From the NCBI GenBank assembly GCA_036703315.1, contig DATNPH010000151.1, positions 27,738 to 91,737 on the forward strand: a stretch of DNA of 64,000 nucleotides. Direction: 5' to 3'. How positions within the stretch are numbered: the stretch's first letter is position 1; each line of letters opens with the position of its first letter. The DNA comes from DATNPH01 sp036703315 (GTDB taxonomy: Bacteria; Cyanobacteriota; Cyanobacteriia; Cyanobacteriales; Coleofasciculaceae). Made by a program: the position numbers and the translations under genes. This document shows positions 1-8,319 of the stretch, piece after piece. The notes under the pieces are model-generated. The model worked only from the letters and a program-made list of their open reading frames with translations. It did not search any database and had not been told where the DNA came from.

Positions 1-518
1 TTTCGCCCCTCAGTTAAAGTTATCTCTAGCCAGGAAGTCGGTACCGTTTTACGAAACCGTATCGGAGGCTGGCGAGGCGGCAGAGAAGGTTCTGTCGATA
101 GTAGCTGCACCAGCGCGGGTCTTGTTTGGTAATTCTCAATGACTACACCGCCGCGTAACTTGTTCAGGGCTGCCTCATCAGGGATACGCTCTACCTGTAC
201 CCAGTATGTACGAGGATGACGAAATCGCCGATCTGAAAGTCGGTGCTGTAACCGTCCGTTGTTTGTCAACAGCAGTAATCCTTCACTATCTCTGTCGAGG
301 CGTCCAACTGGGTAAACCGAAGCTATGGGAATGTAATCTTTGAGCGTACCACGAGTGCGATCGCCAAAGCTTGAAGAGACTTCATCCTTAGGCGGCACAC
401 TAGAGCCTTCGTCGCTTTTACTAGCTTCCTTATCGCTGAATTGGCTTAAGACATTGTAGGGCTTGTAGAACAAAAGGTAGCGATACACATTTCTTGATAT
501 AGGCAGACTATCTTTCAA
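1..518 (-). CDS. rluE: RluE-type 23S rRNA pseudouridine synthase, 3' end outside window
   Basis: The reverse strand is open from a TTG at 518 (an alternative GTG lies at 488) to the window edge, so the C-terminus is missing. The translation reads RYLLFYKPYNVLSQF near the start, then the catalytic signature GRLDRDSEGLLLLTNNG, whose Asp after RL is the family nucleophile, and later PPIRFRKTVPTSWLEITL. This order matches RluE, which isomerises one uridine in 23S rRNA. A Ser/Glu/Lys-rich insertion of about 26 residues sits between LSQFSD and GTLKDYIP, longer than in E. coli RluE as I remember it. The gene lies 43 bp downstream of the DUF11 operon on the same strand and might be read from it. The family call is firm; the start is not. 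Confidence 0.88.
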   Translation of the reverse strand, partial: MKDSLPISRNVYRYLLFYKPYNVLSQFSDKEASKSDEGSSVPPKDEVSSSFGDRTRGTLKDYIPIASVYPVGRLDRDSEGLLLLTNNGRLQHRLSDRRFRHPRTYWVQVERIPDEAALNKLRGGVVIENYQTRPALVQLLSTEPSLPPRQPPIRFRKTVPTSWLEITLTEGR

Positions 519-561
519 CTCCTATGTATGTTCTTTCACTTGGGAACACCCTGGGAGAAGT

Positions 562-3108
562 TTAGTCAATTTTGACGCGGAAGCGCACAAATCCCACATT
601 GTTGGGAGGAGTACTCGGAAGCTCTCCTAACTGTAAGAAGACCGACCCATTCGGGTTGTTGGTATCAACACAGGCAGCGGTTACAGGGGTTAGAGACGAA
701 AAAAATGTCCCCTTATCTGTATCCGTTGCATTGGTTTGGGGGATTTGTGCCCCACCTTGATTGAATAAAATCCCACTCCCTAATCCAAAACTATTAGGGA
801 TAAACGTTGTTCCTGCCGGAATTGCGTCACAAATCTTGACATTCTGCACGTTTTGGGTTCCATCAGAGAGAAAGTATATAGTGTACTCGACTTCGTCTCC
901 ACTTTTCAAAGGATTTTGTGGATCTTGTCGGAAAAGTCCTGCGGGTTGTAAATTAGCTGGCCAGATGCCTGGATTATCATTGGGGTCGGCTGGATCATCA
1001 ATAATGCTAGTGTTGGGGGTCGTATTCACTTGGGAGATCCGCTTGACCAGACGCAGGCGCGGCAGCCCAACCGGGTTAATCGGTGTAACAATCGGTAGCG
1101 TCGGTGTTGGTGGGATGATTTGGGCACCGCTAACTACCGCAACATTTCTAATCTCAGTAACACCAGGAGGATTATTGATTCTAACCTGGAACTCGACGGT
1201 GGCTGTCTGTCCCGCCGCAATTTGCCCAGGTGGTGCACCAGCGCTGTTGACAGGTGCGCCATTACCGGAAAAAGGCATGGTGTTGCCTGCGGCATCGGCT
1301 ACGGGTGCGCTATTAAGGGTTGTTGTTCCTGGGATGTAAGTTGTCCCTTGCGGAATTTCCTCGGAGAGGATGGTATCGGTCGAGTCTGTATTACTAATAT
1401 TTGTCAGAGTAATGGTGTAGGCGATCGCTTCATCTGGATCAGCTGCTCCGTTATTGTTAGCATCAACGACTCTGGCAGTTTTACTCGGTACCACAATGCC
1501 TGTCACAGGTACCGTCACCTGATCAGTATTGTTGGTTGGGTTATTATCACCCGCCGTCGAAACCGTTGCGCTATTGGTGTAATCGCCAGGTGTAGTAGGA
1601 ACATTCACGGTGAGCACCACTTCCTGAGTTTCATTCGGAGAGATGATTGGGTCAGTAGCTGGATTGGTTGACAAAGGATCACCAAAATAGACGCAAGTCA
1701 CCGTTCTTGCCTCTTTCTCCGAACAGTTCCAGCCATTGCCAGAGAAAGAGGCAAGGCTGAAGCCCTCAGGTAGTGTATCTGTCACCGTAACAGGTCCATA
1801 GGTAGAAGCTTGACCCACATTAGTGACCCTCAAGGTATATTGAGCTGTTTGCCCCCCCACGAAACTGGCAGGGTTTGGCGTTTTTTGAATCGCCAAATCA
1901 GGCGCAGGCGCATCTTGTATTGTTCTAATTGTGAGGTTTCGGATTTCATGAATATTGCTGGCATCTCCAGTCGAAGCGGCAAAACCAAACTTGAAGGTGG
2001 TAGGGGGAGTGCCTTGATTAGGGAAGTTAGCCGTGTCACGCAAGTTAAGTGGATCAATGGTGGGTTGAGCTGGGAAGTTTAGAGTCCCGGTAAAGTCGAT
2101 AAACACGCTCAATCGGTAATCCGGAGTCAGTAAAATCCTGACACTACGGATAGCCTGAGTGCGATTAACTGCACCGGGAACATCAATGCCTGAGGCGAGA
2201 GTCCCCGAGTTAGCGAGAAAGCAATATCCAGCTTGCCCATTACCCGAACCCCTAAGTGTGATGGAATCAAGTACTCTATCGACAGCCGGAGCAGGATTAC
2301 CGGCGCAGTTACCTGGAATAGGCGAACCACTACCACGACCTTCTAAATCATTAGCTCCATTGCCAAACTCATCTAGACCAACTCCAAGATAGCCATTGAC
2401 CAGTCCAGATATAGTACCCAGCTTTTGGGCGTAACCCAGGGAACCCCCAAAGGCACCTGGTCGAGCCTGATTATTAGGGGTATCGCCATTAAAGAGGAAG
2501 AAAGTAATACCATCTCCTTCACTGGGAGGATCGGCAGATGTGACACCACCGTAGGAGAAGTAGTTGAAAATAATCTCTAAACCGAATTCGGCAGGAATCG
2601 GGAAGTTGTAGAAAACAGAGGTTTGTTGATCGTGACCCGTGTCAGTGAGCCTAAGCGCTCCAGTTCCAAGAGGCTCAGCTGGGGTACCACAGGTAGGAAG
2701 TGATCCAGGTTGAGATGTCCCTTGTGCAGTCAAGCATCCAGGATTGCCAGGAGGTCCATTACTGCCAGGACCAGGTCTCCATCCAAAGGCTGTTGGGTCT
2801 CTAAAAGTCTCCTCAACTATAGTGGTCTGAGCCACGACTGGTGAACCTATCGCTCCCAACAGCACAAGCACGCTGCCAGCCAGCCAGCCGAGATGCTGGC
2901 AACGCATAAAAGCGGCTTGAGTTGACTTACCCGTCACTAATGTCTCACATGACAATGCCAAGTTAGCTCGGACTTGGGCACAAGATTGCCAGTGTGCTCT
3001 TATGTGCTTCTTGAAAATGGGAAACATAAAAGTAAAAAGTTTCAAGGATGAGCTGAGCGCACAGACAACGAATCTGTACCCTAGGTAAGAGAGCAGGTTT
3101 GATACCAA
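562..3108 (-). CDS. Exported L-type-lectin-like/DUF11 repeat protein, paralogue 2
   Basis: A secreted or surface protein of 848 residues if the TTG at 3108 is used. Residues 68-94 form a signal peptide ending in VVAQ. Residues 95-400 are a beta-rich lectin-like domain (EGDGITFFLFNGDTP, GAFGGSLGYAQ, GYLGVGLDEFGN). Three DUF11-type beta-sandwich repeats follow, at about 402-535 (TVTDTLPEGFSLASFSGNGW), 540-690 and 695-848. It ends abruptly in FVRFRVKID with no anchor or barrel. It is a close tandem paralogue of the gene at 3537-6092, and even the ten bases before both stop codons' downstream ends match. It is probably the last gene of the five-gene operon, although 428 bp separate it from the previous gene. 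No clear Shine-Dalgarno precedes the TTG; starts at residue 28 or 68 are possible. Ligand unknown. Confidence 0.85.
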   Translation of the reverse strand: MVSNLLSYLGYRFVVCALSSSLKLFTFMFPIFKKHIRAHWQSCAQVRANLALSCETLVTGKSTQAAFMRCQHLGWLAGSVLVLLGAIGSPVVAQTTIVEETFRDPTAFGWRPGPGSNGPPGNPGCLTAQGTSQPGSLPTCGTPAEPLGTGALRLTDTGHDQQTSVFYNFPIPAEFGLEIIFNYFSYGGVTSADPPSEGDGITFFLFNGDTPNNQARPGAFGGSLGYAQKLGTISGLVNGYLGVGLDEFGNGANDLEGRGSGSPIPGNCAGNPAPAVDRVLDSITLRGSGNGQAGYCFLANSGTLASGIDVPGAVNRTQAIRSVRILLTPDYRLSVFIDFTGTLNFPAQPTIDPLNLRDTANFPNQGTPPTTFKFGFAASTGDASNIHEIRNLTIRTIQDAPAPDLAIQKTPNPASFVGGQTAQYTLRVTNVGQASTYGPVTVTDTLPEGFSLASFSGNGWNCSEKEARTVTCVYFGDPLSTNPATDPIISPNETQEVVLTVNVPTTPGDYTNSATVSTAGDNNPTNNTDQVTVPVTGIVVPSKTARVVDANNNGAADPDEAIAYTITLTNISNTDSTDTILSEEIPQGTTYIPGTTTLNSAPVADAAGNTMPFSGNGAPVNSAGAPPGQIAAGQTATVEFQVRINNPPGVTEIRNVAVVSGAQIIPPTPTLPIVTPINPVGLPRLRLVKRISQVNTTPNTSIIDDPADPNDNPGIWPANLQPAGLFRQDPQNPLKSGDEVEYTIYFLSDGTQNVQNVKICDAIPAGTTFIPNSFGLGSGILFNQGGAQIPQTNATDTDKGTFFSSLTPVTAACVDTNNPNGSVFLQLGELPSTPPNNVGFVRFRVKID

Positions 3109-3320
3109 AACTGTTTACGATCGCGTTAGCCTAGTTGGGGCGTCAACCCTTCGCGTTCGTCAGCAGATCCTGAGAAACCTCTAGAATCCTTGTTAAATAG
3201 GAACGTTGACTAGATCAGTTAAGGCTTATCTGCGTTGAGGAAAAACTGATCTTGACAATTTAGAAAATTTATGTACTGCTCGTCTCAGATCAATTCTGAT
3301 AATTTCCACCCAAGAGCAGT

Positions 3321-3349
3321 CTGAAGTTATTGCAATGCAATAACTTCAG
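3321..3349. repeat. Perfect 29-bp palindrome
   Basis: Arms CTGAAGTTATTGCA and TGCAATAACTTCAG are perfect 14-mers around a single central A. It could act as a protein-binding dyad or form a hairpin once the inner pairs open. No T-tract follows on either strand, so it is a poor intrinsic terminator. Confidence 0.7.
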
Positions 3350-3424
3350 GGTTTTAAAGCTAAAGTTTTTCCAATGGAAAATTGTTTTTATACCAATTGG
3401 TCTGAAAAATGACACAAACACTCA

Positions 3425-3464
3425 AGGTAGTAGGTGGTCGCTTCCTTGCTACCACCTACTACCT
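3425..3464. repeat. Inverted repeat, 14-bp stem with 12-nt loop
   Basis: AGGTAGTAGGTGGT at 3425-3438 pairs perfectly with ACCACCTACTACCT at 3451-3464. On the minus strand it lies 73 nt after the stop of the 3537-6092 gene. A short T-rich stretch follows about 15 nt further on, so a weak terminator or RNA-stabilising hairpin inside the operon is possible. Confidence 0.6.
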
Positions 3465-3536
3465 AACACCTAAAACCTAACTGGCAGTGCCCGACAGGAG
3501 CTTAGTTTTAGCTCGCTCAAAGGCACTGGGAGAAGT

Positions 3537-6092
3537 TTAGTCAATTTTGACGCGGAAGCGCACAAATCCCACGTTATTGGGAGGAGTGTTCACAACCTCT
3601 CCCAACTGCAACAATACTGAACCATTTGGGTTGTTGGTATTAGGGCAGGGAGCCGTTACAGGGGTTAGGGGCAAAATAAAAGTCCCTTTATCTGTATCTG
3701 CTGCATTGGTTTGGGGAGTTTGTGCCCCACCTTGATTCACTAAAATTCCACTCCCTGCTCCAAAACTATTAGGGACAAACGTTGTTCCTTCCGGAATCGC
3801 GTCACAAAGCCTGACGTTTTGCACGTTTTGGGTTCCATCAGAGAGGTAGTAGATGGTGTACTCGACTTCGTCTCCACTTTTTAAAGGATTCTGTGAGTCT
3901 TGCCGGATAAACCCTATGGGTTGTAAGTTAGCTGGCCAGATGCCTGGATTATCATTGGGGTCGGCTGGATCATCAATAATGCTAGTGTTGGGGGTCGTAT
4001 TGACTTGGGTGATCCGCTTGACCAGACGCAGGCGTGGTACCCCAACTACCCCAATTGGGGTAACAGCTGGTGGCGTTGGTACCGATGGGATGATTTGGGG
4101 ACCGTTCACCCGTCCGATGTTTCTAATCTCAGTAACACCAGGAGGATTATTAATTCTGACCTGGAACTCGACGGTGGCTGTCTGTCCCGCCGCAATTTGC
4201 CCAGGGGGTGCGCCAGCACTGTTGACGGGTGCGCCATTGCCGGAAAAAGGCATGATGTTGCCTGGCGCATCGGCTACGGGTGCACCATTAAGGGTTGTTG
4301 TTCCTGGGATGTAAGTTGTTCCTGGCGGAATTTCATCGGACAAGGTTGTGTCTGGTGAGTCCGTAGTACTAACATTGCTCAGGGTGAGGGTGTAGACGAT
4401 CGCTTCATCTGGATCAGCTGCTCCGTTATTATTAGCATCAACTACTCTGGCGGTTTTACTGGGTACCACGATGCCTGTCACAGGTACTGTGGTTTGATCG
4501 TTATCATTGGTCGGGTTATTATCCCCGATAGTCGAAACCGTTGCACTATTGGTGTAATCGCCAGGTGTAGTGGGAACATTCACAGTGATCACAACTTCCT
4601 GAGTTTCACCGGGAGAGATGACTGGGTCAGTGGCGGGGTTATTTGATAAGGGATCTCCAGAATAGACGCAAGTCACCGTTCTTGCTGGGTTTTCTAAACA
4701 GTTCCAGCCATTGCCAGAGAAAGAGGCAAGGCTGAAGCCCTCAGGTAGTGTATCTGTCACCGTAACGGGTCCAGTGGTAGAACCTTGACCCACATTGGTA
4801 ACTGTCAACGTGTATTGAGCTGTTTCCCCCCCTACGAAACTGGCAGGGTTTGGCGTCTTTTTAATTGCCAGGTCAGGCGTTGGTGCATCTTGTAGTGTTG
4901 TAATTTTGAAGTTTTGAATTTCATGGATATTCGTCGCACCTCCAGTGGAAGCGGCAAAACCTAACTTGAAGGTGCTAGGACGTTGAGATTGATTCGGGAA
5001 GATAGCGGTGTCACGCAAGTTAAGCGGACCGATGGTCGGTTGAGCTGGAAAGTTTTGAGTCCCAGTAAAGTCGATAAAAACGCTCAATTGCTCATCCGGA
5101 GTCAGTACAATCCTGACACTGCGAATAGCGCCATTACGATTAACTGCACCGGGAACATCAATACCTTGGGGGAGAAGTCCTGAATTAGCGAGAAAGCAAT
5201 ATCCCGTTTGCCCATTGCCCGAACCCCTGAGTGTTATGGAATCAAGTACTCTGTCGGCAGCCGCAGGAGGATTACCCGCACAGTTGCCACCCACAGGTGA
5301 GCCAGTGCCACGACCTTCTAAATCATTGGCAAAGTTACCAAACTCATCCAGCCCAACGCCAAGGTAGCCATTGACCAGTCCAGGTATAGCACCCGGATCC
5401 TGCTTTTGAGCGTAACCTAAAGAACCCCCAAAAGCCCCTGGTTGAGCCTGAGCATTAGGAGTATTACCATCGAACAGGAAGAACGTGACGCCATCCCCAT
5501 TACTGGGTGGGTTGCCAACTACCGCACCACCATAGGAGAAGTAATTGAAGGTAATCTCTAAACCGAGTTCTGAAGGAATGGGGAAGTCGTAGAAAGCAAA
5601 GGTGGCTTGGTCTTGCTGAGCTGTCGTTAGCCTGAGCACTCCTGCGCCATTGGGATCAACTGTATCACCACAAGGTTGAATTGAATTGGCTGGCGTCGTT
5701 GCATTCCCGGCTGTTAGGCAAGGGTCGAGCTTGGCTCCAGGACTTTGGTTCCCAACTCTCCATCCAAAGGTACTTGAGTTTCTAAAGGTTTCATCAACTA
5801 TAGTGGTCTGAGCTATTACTGGTGAACCCATAGCTCCCAACAGCAAAAGTGTGCCACCAGTCAGCCAGCCAAGACGCTGGTAAGGCATAGAAATGCCTTG
5901 AGTTGATTTACCCGTCACTGGTGTTGTGCCTAACACTACCAAGGCAGCCCGTACCTGAGCACAAACTTGTCCATGTGCTGTTAGGGCTTGCTTCTTGAAA
6001 TTAAGGGATATAGTACTGAAGTTACTAAGAAATGATGTGATCGCTCTACGGTTGCCAGTTTGTCGCTCAGATTGGTGGAAATTACGATGCAC
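3537..6092 (-). CDS. Exported L-type-lectin-like/DUF11 repeat protein, paralogue 1
   Basis: 851 residues with the same architecture as its neighbour at 562-3108: signal peptide at about 69-95 (ending PVIAQ), lectin-like domain to about 400, then three DUF11-type repeats, ending FVRFRVKID. The start is a GTG at 6092 that overlaps the TAG stop of the upstream OmpA gene (TAGTG). GGGAGG lies about nine bases before it, so this start is well supported and implies translational coupling. It also implies a roughly 68-residue N-terminal extension ahead of the hydrophobic signal segment; parts of it (CAQVRA, VTGKSTQ) are shared with the paralogue. DUF11 repeats are typical of long extracellular beta-rich stalks. 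A carbohydrate-binding role is inferred only from the lectin-like fold. Confidence 0.86.
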   Translation of the reverse strand: MHRNFHQSERQTGNRRAITSFLSNFSTISLNFKKQALTAHGQVCAQVRAALVVLGTTPVTGKSTQGISMPYQRLGWLTGGTLLLLGAMGSPVIAQTTIVDETFRNSSTFGWRVGNQSPGAKLDPCLTAGNATTPANSIQPCGDTVDPNGAGVLRLTTAQQDQATFAFYDFPIPSELGLEITFNYFSYGGAVVGNPPSNGDGVTFFLFDGNTPNAQAQPGAFGGSLGYAQKQDPGAIPGLVNGYLGVGLDEFGNFANDLEGRGTGSPVGGNCAGNPPAAADRVLDSITLRGSGNGQTGYCFLANSGLLPQGIDVPGAVNRNGAIRSVRIVLTPDEQLSVFIDFTGTQNFPAQPTIGPLNLRDTAIFPNQSQRPSTFKLGFAASTGGATNIHEIQNFKITTLQDAPTPDLAIKKTPNPASFVGGETAQYTLTVTNVGQGSTTGPVTVTDTLPEGFSLASFSGNGWNCLENPARTVTCVYSGDPLSNNPATDPVISPGETQEVVITVNVPTTPGDYTNSATVSTIGDNNPTNDNDQTTVPVTGIVVPSKTARVVDANNNGAADPDEAIVYTLTLSNVSTTDSPDTTLSDEIPPGTTYIPGTTTLNGAPVADAPGNIMPFSGNGAPVNSAGAPPGQIAAGQTATVEFQVRINNPPGVTEIRNIGRVNGPQIIPSVPTPPAVTPIGVVGVPRLRLVKRITQVNTTPNTSIIDDPADPNDNPGIWPANLQPIGFIRQDSQNPLKSGDEVEYTIYYLSDGTQNVQNVRLCDAIPEGTTFVPNSFGAGSGILVNQGGAQTPQTNAADTDKGTFILPLTPVTAPCPNTNNPNGSVLLQLGEVVNTPPNNVGFVRFRVKID

Positions 6093-8272
6093 TACCTGGA
6101 GCCTCCCGTGCGTTCTAGTTGCAGATCCATTTCCTGCTCCTCAAAGATGATTTCTATTCCTCTGGTGTCTTGGAAAATGAACTCAACCCGACGATCGCGT
6201 GCATAATCTAGACGCTCAGTGCCAATTGTGCGGCGCTGTTTTTCACCCAAGGAACGAATCGTCATTCGCTCTGGGGCGACCCCTTGGCGTAAGAGGTAGT
6301 TGCGAGCTGCTAATGCTCGACGGTTGCCTAAATCTAGGTTGTAGGCATCACTAGCACGGGGGTCCGTGTGACCTTCAATTTCCACGGTGAGAAACGGATA
6401 TGACTTTAGCACAGCGACTATTTGGTCAAGTACCGCTGCGCTGGCAGGACTAATTGTGGCTTGGTCGAGAGCAAAGTGAATAATCCTCGGTACACGCAAC
6501 CTCAAAGGTTCTGGTGGTGGTGGTGGTGGTGGTGGTGGTGGTGGCGGTGGTGGCGGCGGTGCACTCGTGCATTGGGGAATACCTGGCTTTGGTGCGTCTG
6601 GGTTTTGAGTAACGCTGCTGCCTGGGGACTGCACGCTGGCATTGAGAGCCGGTTCCGAGGTGCCGTACTGGGGGTGACTTGCGATCGCACTCACCCTATC
6701 CCCAGGCTGTAGCGTGTTGAGAGTGACTCTAAAATCCCCCTTGTCATCTGTGGAAACCGTTGTGAGTGGCTCACTTAACGGTCCATACGGAATCGCTGAA
6801 TTTTCCCCCCTAACTCGATAGAGTTCAACGGTTGAACCTGGATCGGCTTGACCAGAGAGTTTGACCTGAGAACCTAGGACAAAGAACTCACTTGCTGTAA
6901 ACTGAGGAGCATTGATAGCGGAGTTGCCTGTTTCTTTGCGTCGATTGGGAGAATTCCGTGGAGGATTAGGACCATCTCCCAGTTGAAAATGGATCGGTTC
7001 AACATTCTGGTGGGTGTTGAGGTCAATGCTCAAGCCTTCGAGTCCGGCAAAGCGATTTTTCTCAATAATGTTGTGATCGCTTTTGGGATACGACGTAACG
7101 ACTACACCGGGTCCTGTCTGATAACGGATTTGGTTATCAACAACTTGGTGATTGTCTCCCATCAGGTAAACCGCAGGTCGCCGCAACCGTCTACCGTTAT
7201 ACGTGATTTGGTTATCACGTATCTGTACAGCCCCTTGGGGTTTAAACAAATACACCCCACTGCCGTCATTTCCACAAATTAAATTTCCAGTAACCTGCGA
7301 ATTGTCAATCACTCCTTCCAGACGAATAGCATCAGGCATCCCAGCGATACCATTGCCAACAATGATGTTTTCTGATACACGCAGATTATTTGCCTGAACC
7401 GAAGTAATGATGCCACTACCCTGATGATTAGCAATTCGATTTCGTCTAATAGTCGTCCCCAAACTATTGAATACGGACACTCCAAACGCTGATGGCGTCT
7501 CTGGCATTCGTTCATCGGGTGGAATACCCAGCCAATTCTGCTCGATTAGGACATCTTTGGGGGGACTATTTCCTTCATAAAACAAAGGGTTTTGATTCGG
7601 GGGTTGCGGCAGACTAGGATCGGGAGGGGGTAACCGATGAGCAATAAAAATATCCGCTGGCGGTGTGTTCAGCGTCGGTACTTGAGGACGCTCACCGAAA
7701 CCGTAGAGGCTTAACCCTCGAACTGTGACACCATCCGCAAGGATGCTTAGTCCCCTTAAGATCTCCTGGTCTGGTGCTGGCGTGATCACTACCACAGGAA
7801 TGGGAATCTCAATTTCAGCCGTTGCAGACCGGGTCGCATCATAACCCGGTTGCGTAGTACCATCAACCACCAGTCCCGGACTTGCCAGGGGTGGCAGCGT
7901 TTCATTTAGGCGGATCGTGGTTTGTCCAGGCGATAAATTGAACTCAATACGGGATGATGTACTAGATGCTAGGGGTTTAACCAGCGCTTTTTCCGCCTCA
8001 CTTAAGCGATCGACACCTAGCTGACCATTAACAATCTCAATCGCTTCCCGCAACGTCAAGGCATCGTCTGCCTGGATTGCTCCATCCTGGTTACTATTAA
8101 CCACCACCACTACAGGGCTTGTCGCCTGAGCAGTTGCTAAGCCGGGAAACGCTAGGACGCTAAGAACGCAAAGGAGGACAGAGGGGGTGAGGGGGTGATT
8201 TTCTTGGGCATTCCCCTTATTGAGAGCGTTCCTACACCCTAATTTTGTGATTTTTATACCGTTGTAATTCAT
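6092..8272 (-). CDS. Beta-helix repeat protein with C-terminal OmpA peptidoglycan-binding domain
   Basis: 726 residues. A hydrophobic export segment lies at about 31-50 (ending LATAQA). It is followed by LTLREAIEIVN, which commonly opens right-handed parallel beta-helix proteins, and helix rungs at about 230-430 (TIRRNRIANHQGSGIIT, VTGNLICGNDGSGVYL). A small Ig-like segment follows at about 455-550, then a run of some sixteen prolines, then an OmpA-like domain at about 590-710 (IHFALDQATISP, EGHTDPRASDAYNLDLGNRR). The OmpA motif predicts non-covalent binding to peptidoglycan, so the protein may tether the outer-membrane complex to the wall. It starts with ATG 47 bp after the barrel gene and overlaps the next gene by one base. 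The proline tract is a DNA microsatellite that could change length. Confidence 0.87.
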   Translation of the reverse strand: MNYNGIKITKLGCRNALNKGNAQENHPLTPSVLLCVLSVLAFPGLATAQATSPVVVVVNSNQDGAIQADDALTLREAIEIVNGQLGVDRLSEAEKALVKPLASSTSSRIEFNLSPGQTTIRLNETLPPLASPGLVVDGTTQPGYDATRSATAEIEIPIPVVVITPAPDQEILRGLSILADGVTVRGLSLYGFGERPQVPTLNTPPADIFIAHRLPPPDPSLPQPPNQNPLFYEGNSPPKDVLIEQNWLGIPPDERMPETPSAFGVSVFNSLGTTIRRNRIANHQGSGIITSVQANNLRVSENIIVGNGIAGMPDAIRLEGVIDNSQVTGNLICGNDGSGVYLFKPQGAVQIRDNQITYNGRRLRRPAVYLMGDNHQVVDNQIRYQTGPGVVVTSYPKSDHNIIEKNRFAGLEGLSIDLNTHQNVEPIHFQLGDGPNPPRNSPNRRKETGNSAINAPQFTASEFFVLGSQVKLSGQADPGSTVELYRVRGENSAIPYGPLSEPLTTVSTDDKGDFRVTLNTLQPGDRVSAIASHPQYGTSEPALNASVQSPGSSVTQNPDAPKPGIPQCTSAPPPPPPPPPPPPPPPPEPLRLRVPRIIHFALDQATISPASAAVLDQIVAVLKSYPFLTVEIEGHTDPRASDAYNLDLGNRRALAARNYLLRQGVAPERMTIRSLGEKQRRTIGTERLDYARDRRVEFIFQDTRGIEIIFEEQEMDLQLERTGGSR
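6512..6560. repeat. (TGG)n microsatellite coding a polyproline linker
   Basis: A near-perfect run of GGT triplets with three GGC interruptions at its right end encodes the Pro-rich linker between the Ig-like and OmpA domains on the minus strand. Triplet slippage here would change linker length without a frameshift. Confidence 0.85.
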
Positions 8273-8319
8273 GGGAAGTCCAGAGCAGCTTGCATTGGAG
8301 TAGAAGCGTGATTAATCGC

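Larger units (their letters stand above)
3109..3536. other. Spacer between tandem lectin/DUF11 paralogues
   Basis: No gene is visible. The spacer holds two strong inverted repeats (3321-3349 and 3425-3464), listed separately. They could end or process the leftward operon transcript before the last gene, or simply be dispersed repeats. Confidence 0.6.

Noticed and set aside
6422..6712. 96-codon plus-strand frame with a run of Trp
   Set aside because: It is the antisense of the polyproline microsatellite in the beta-helix/OmpA gene.
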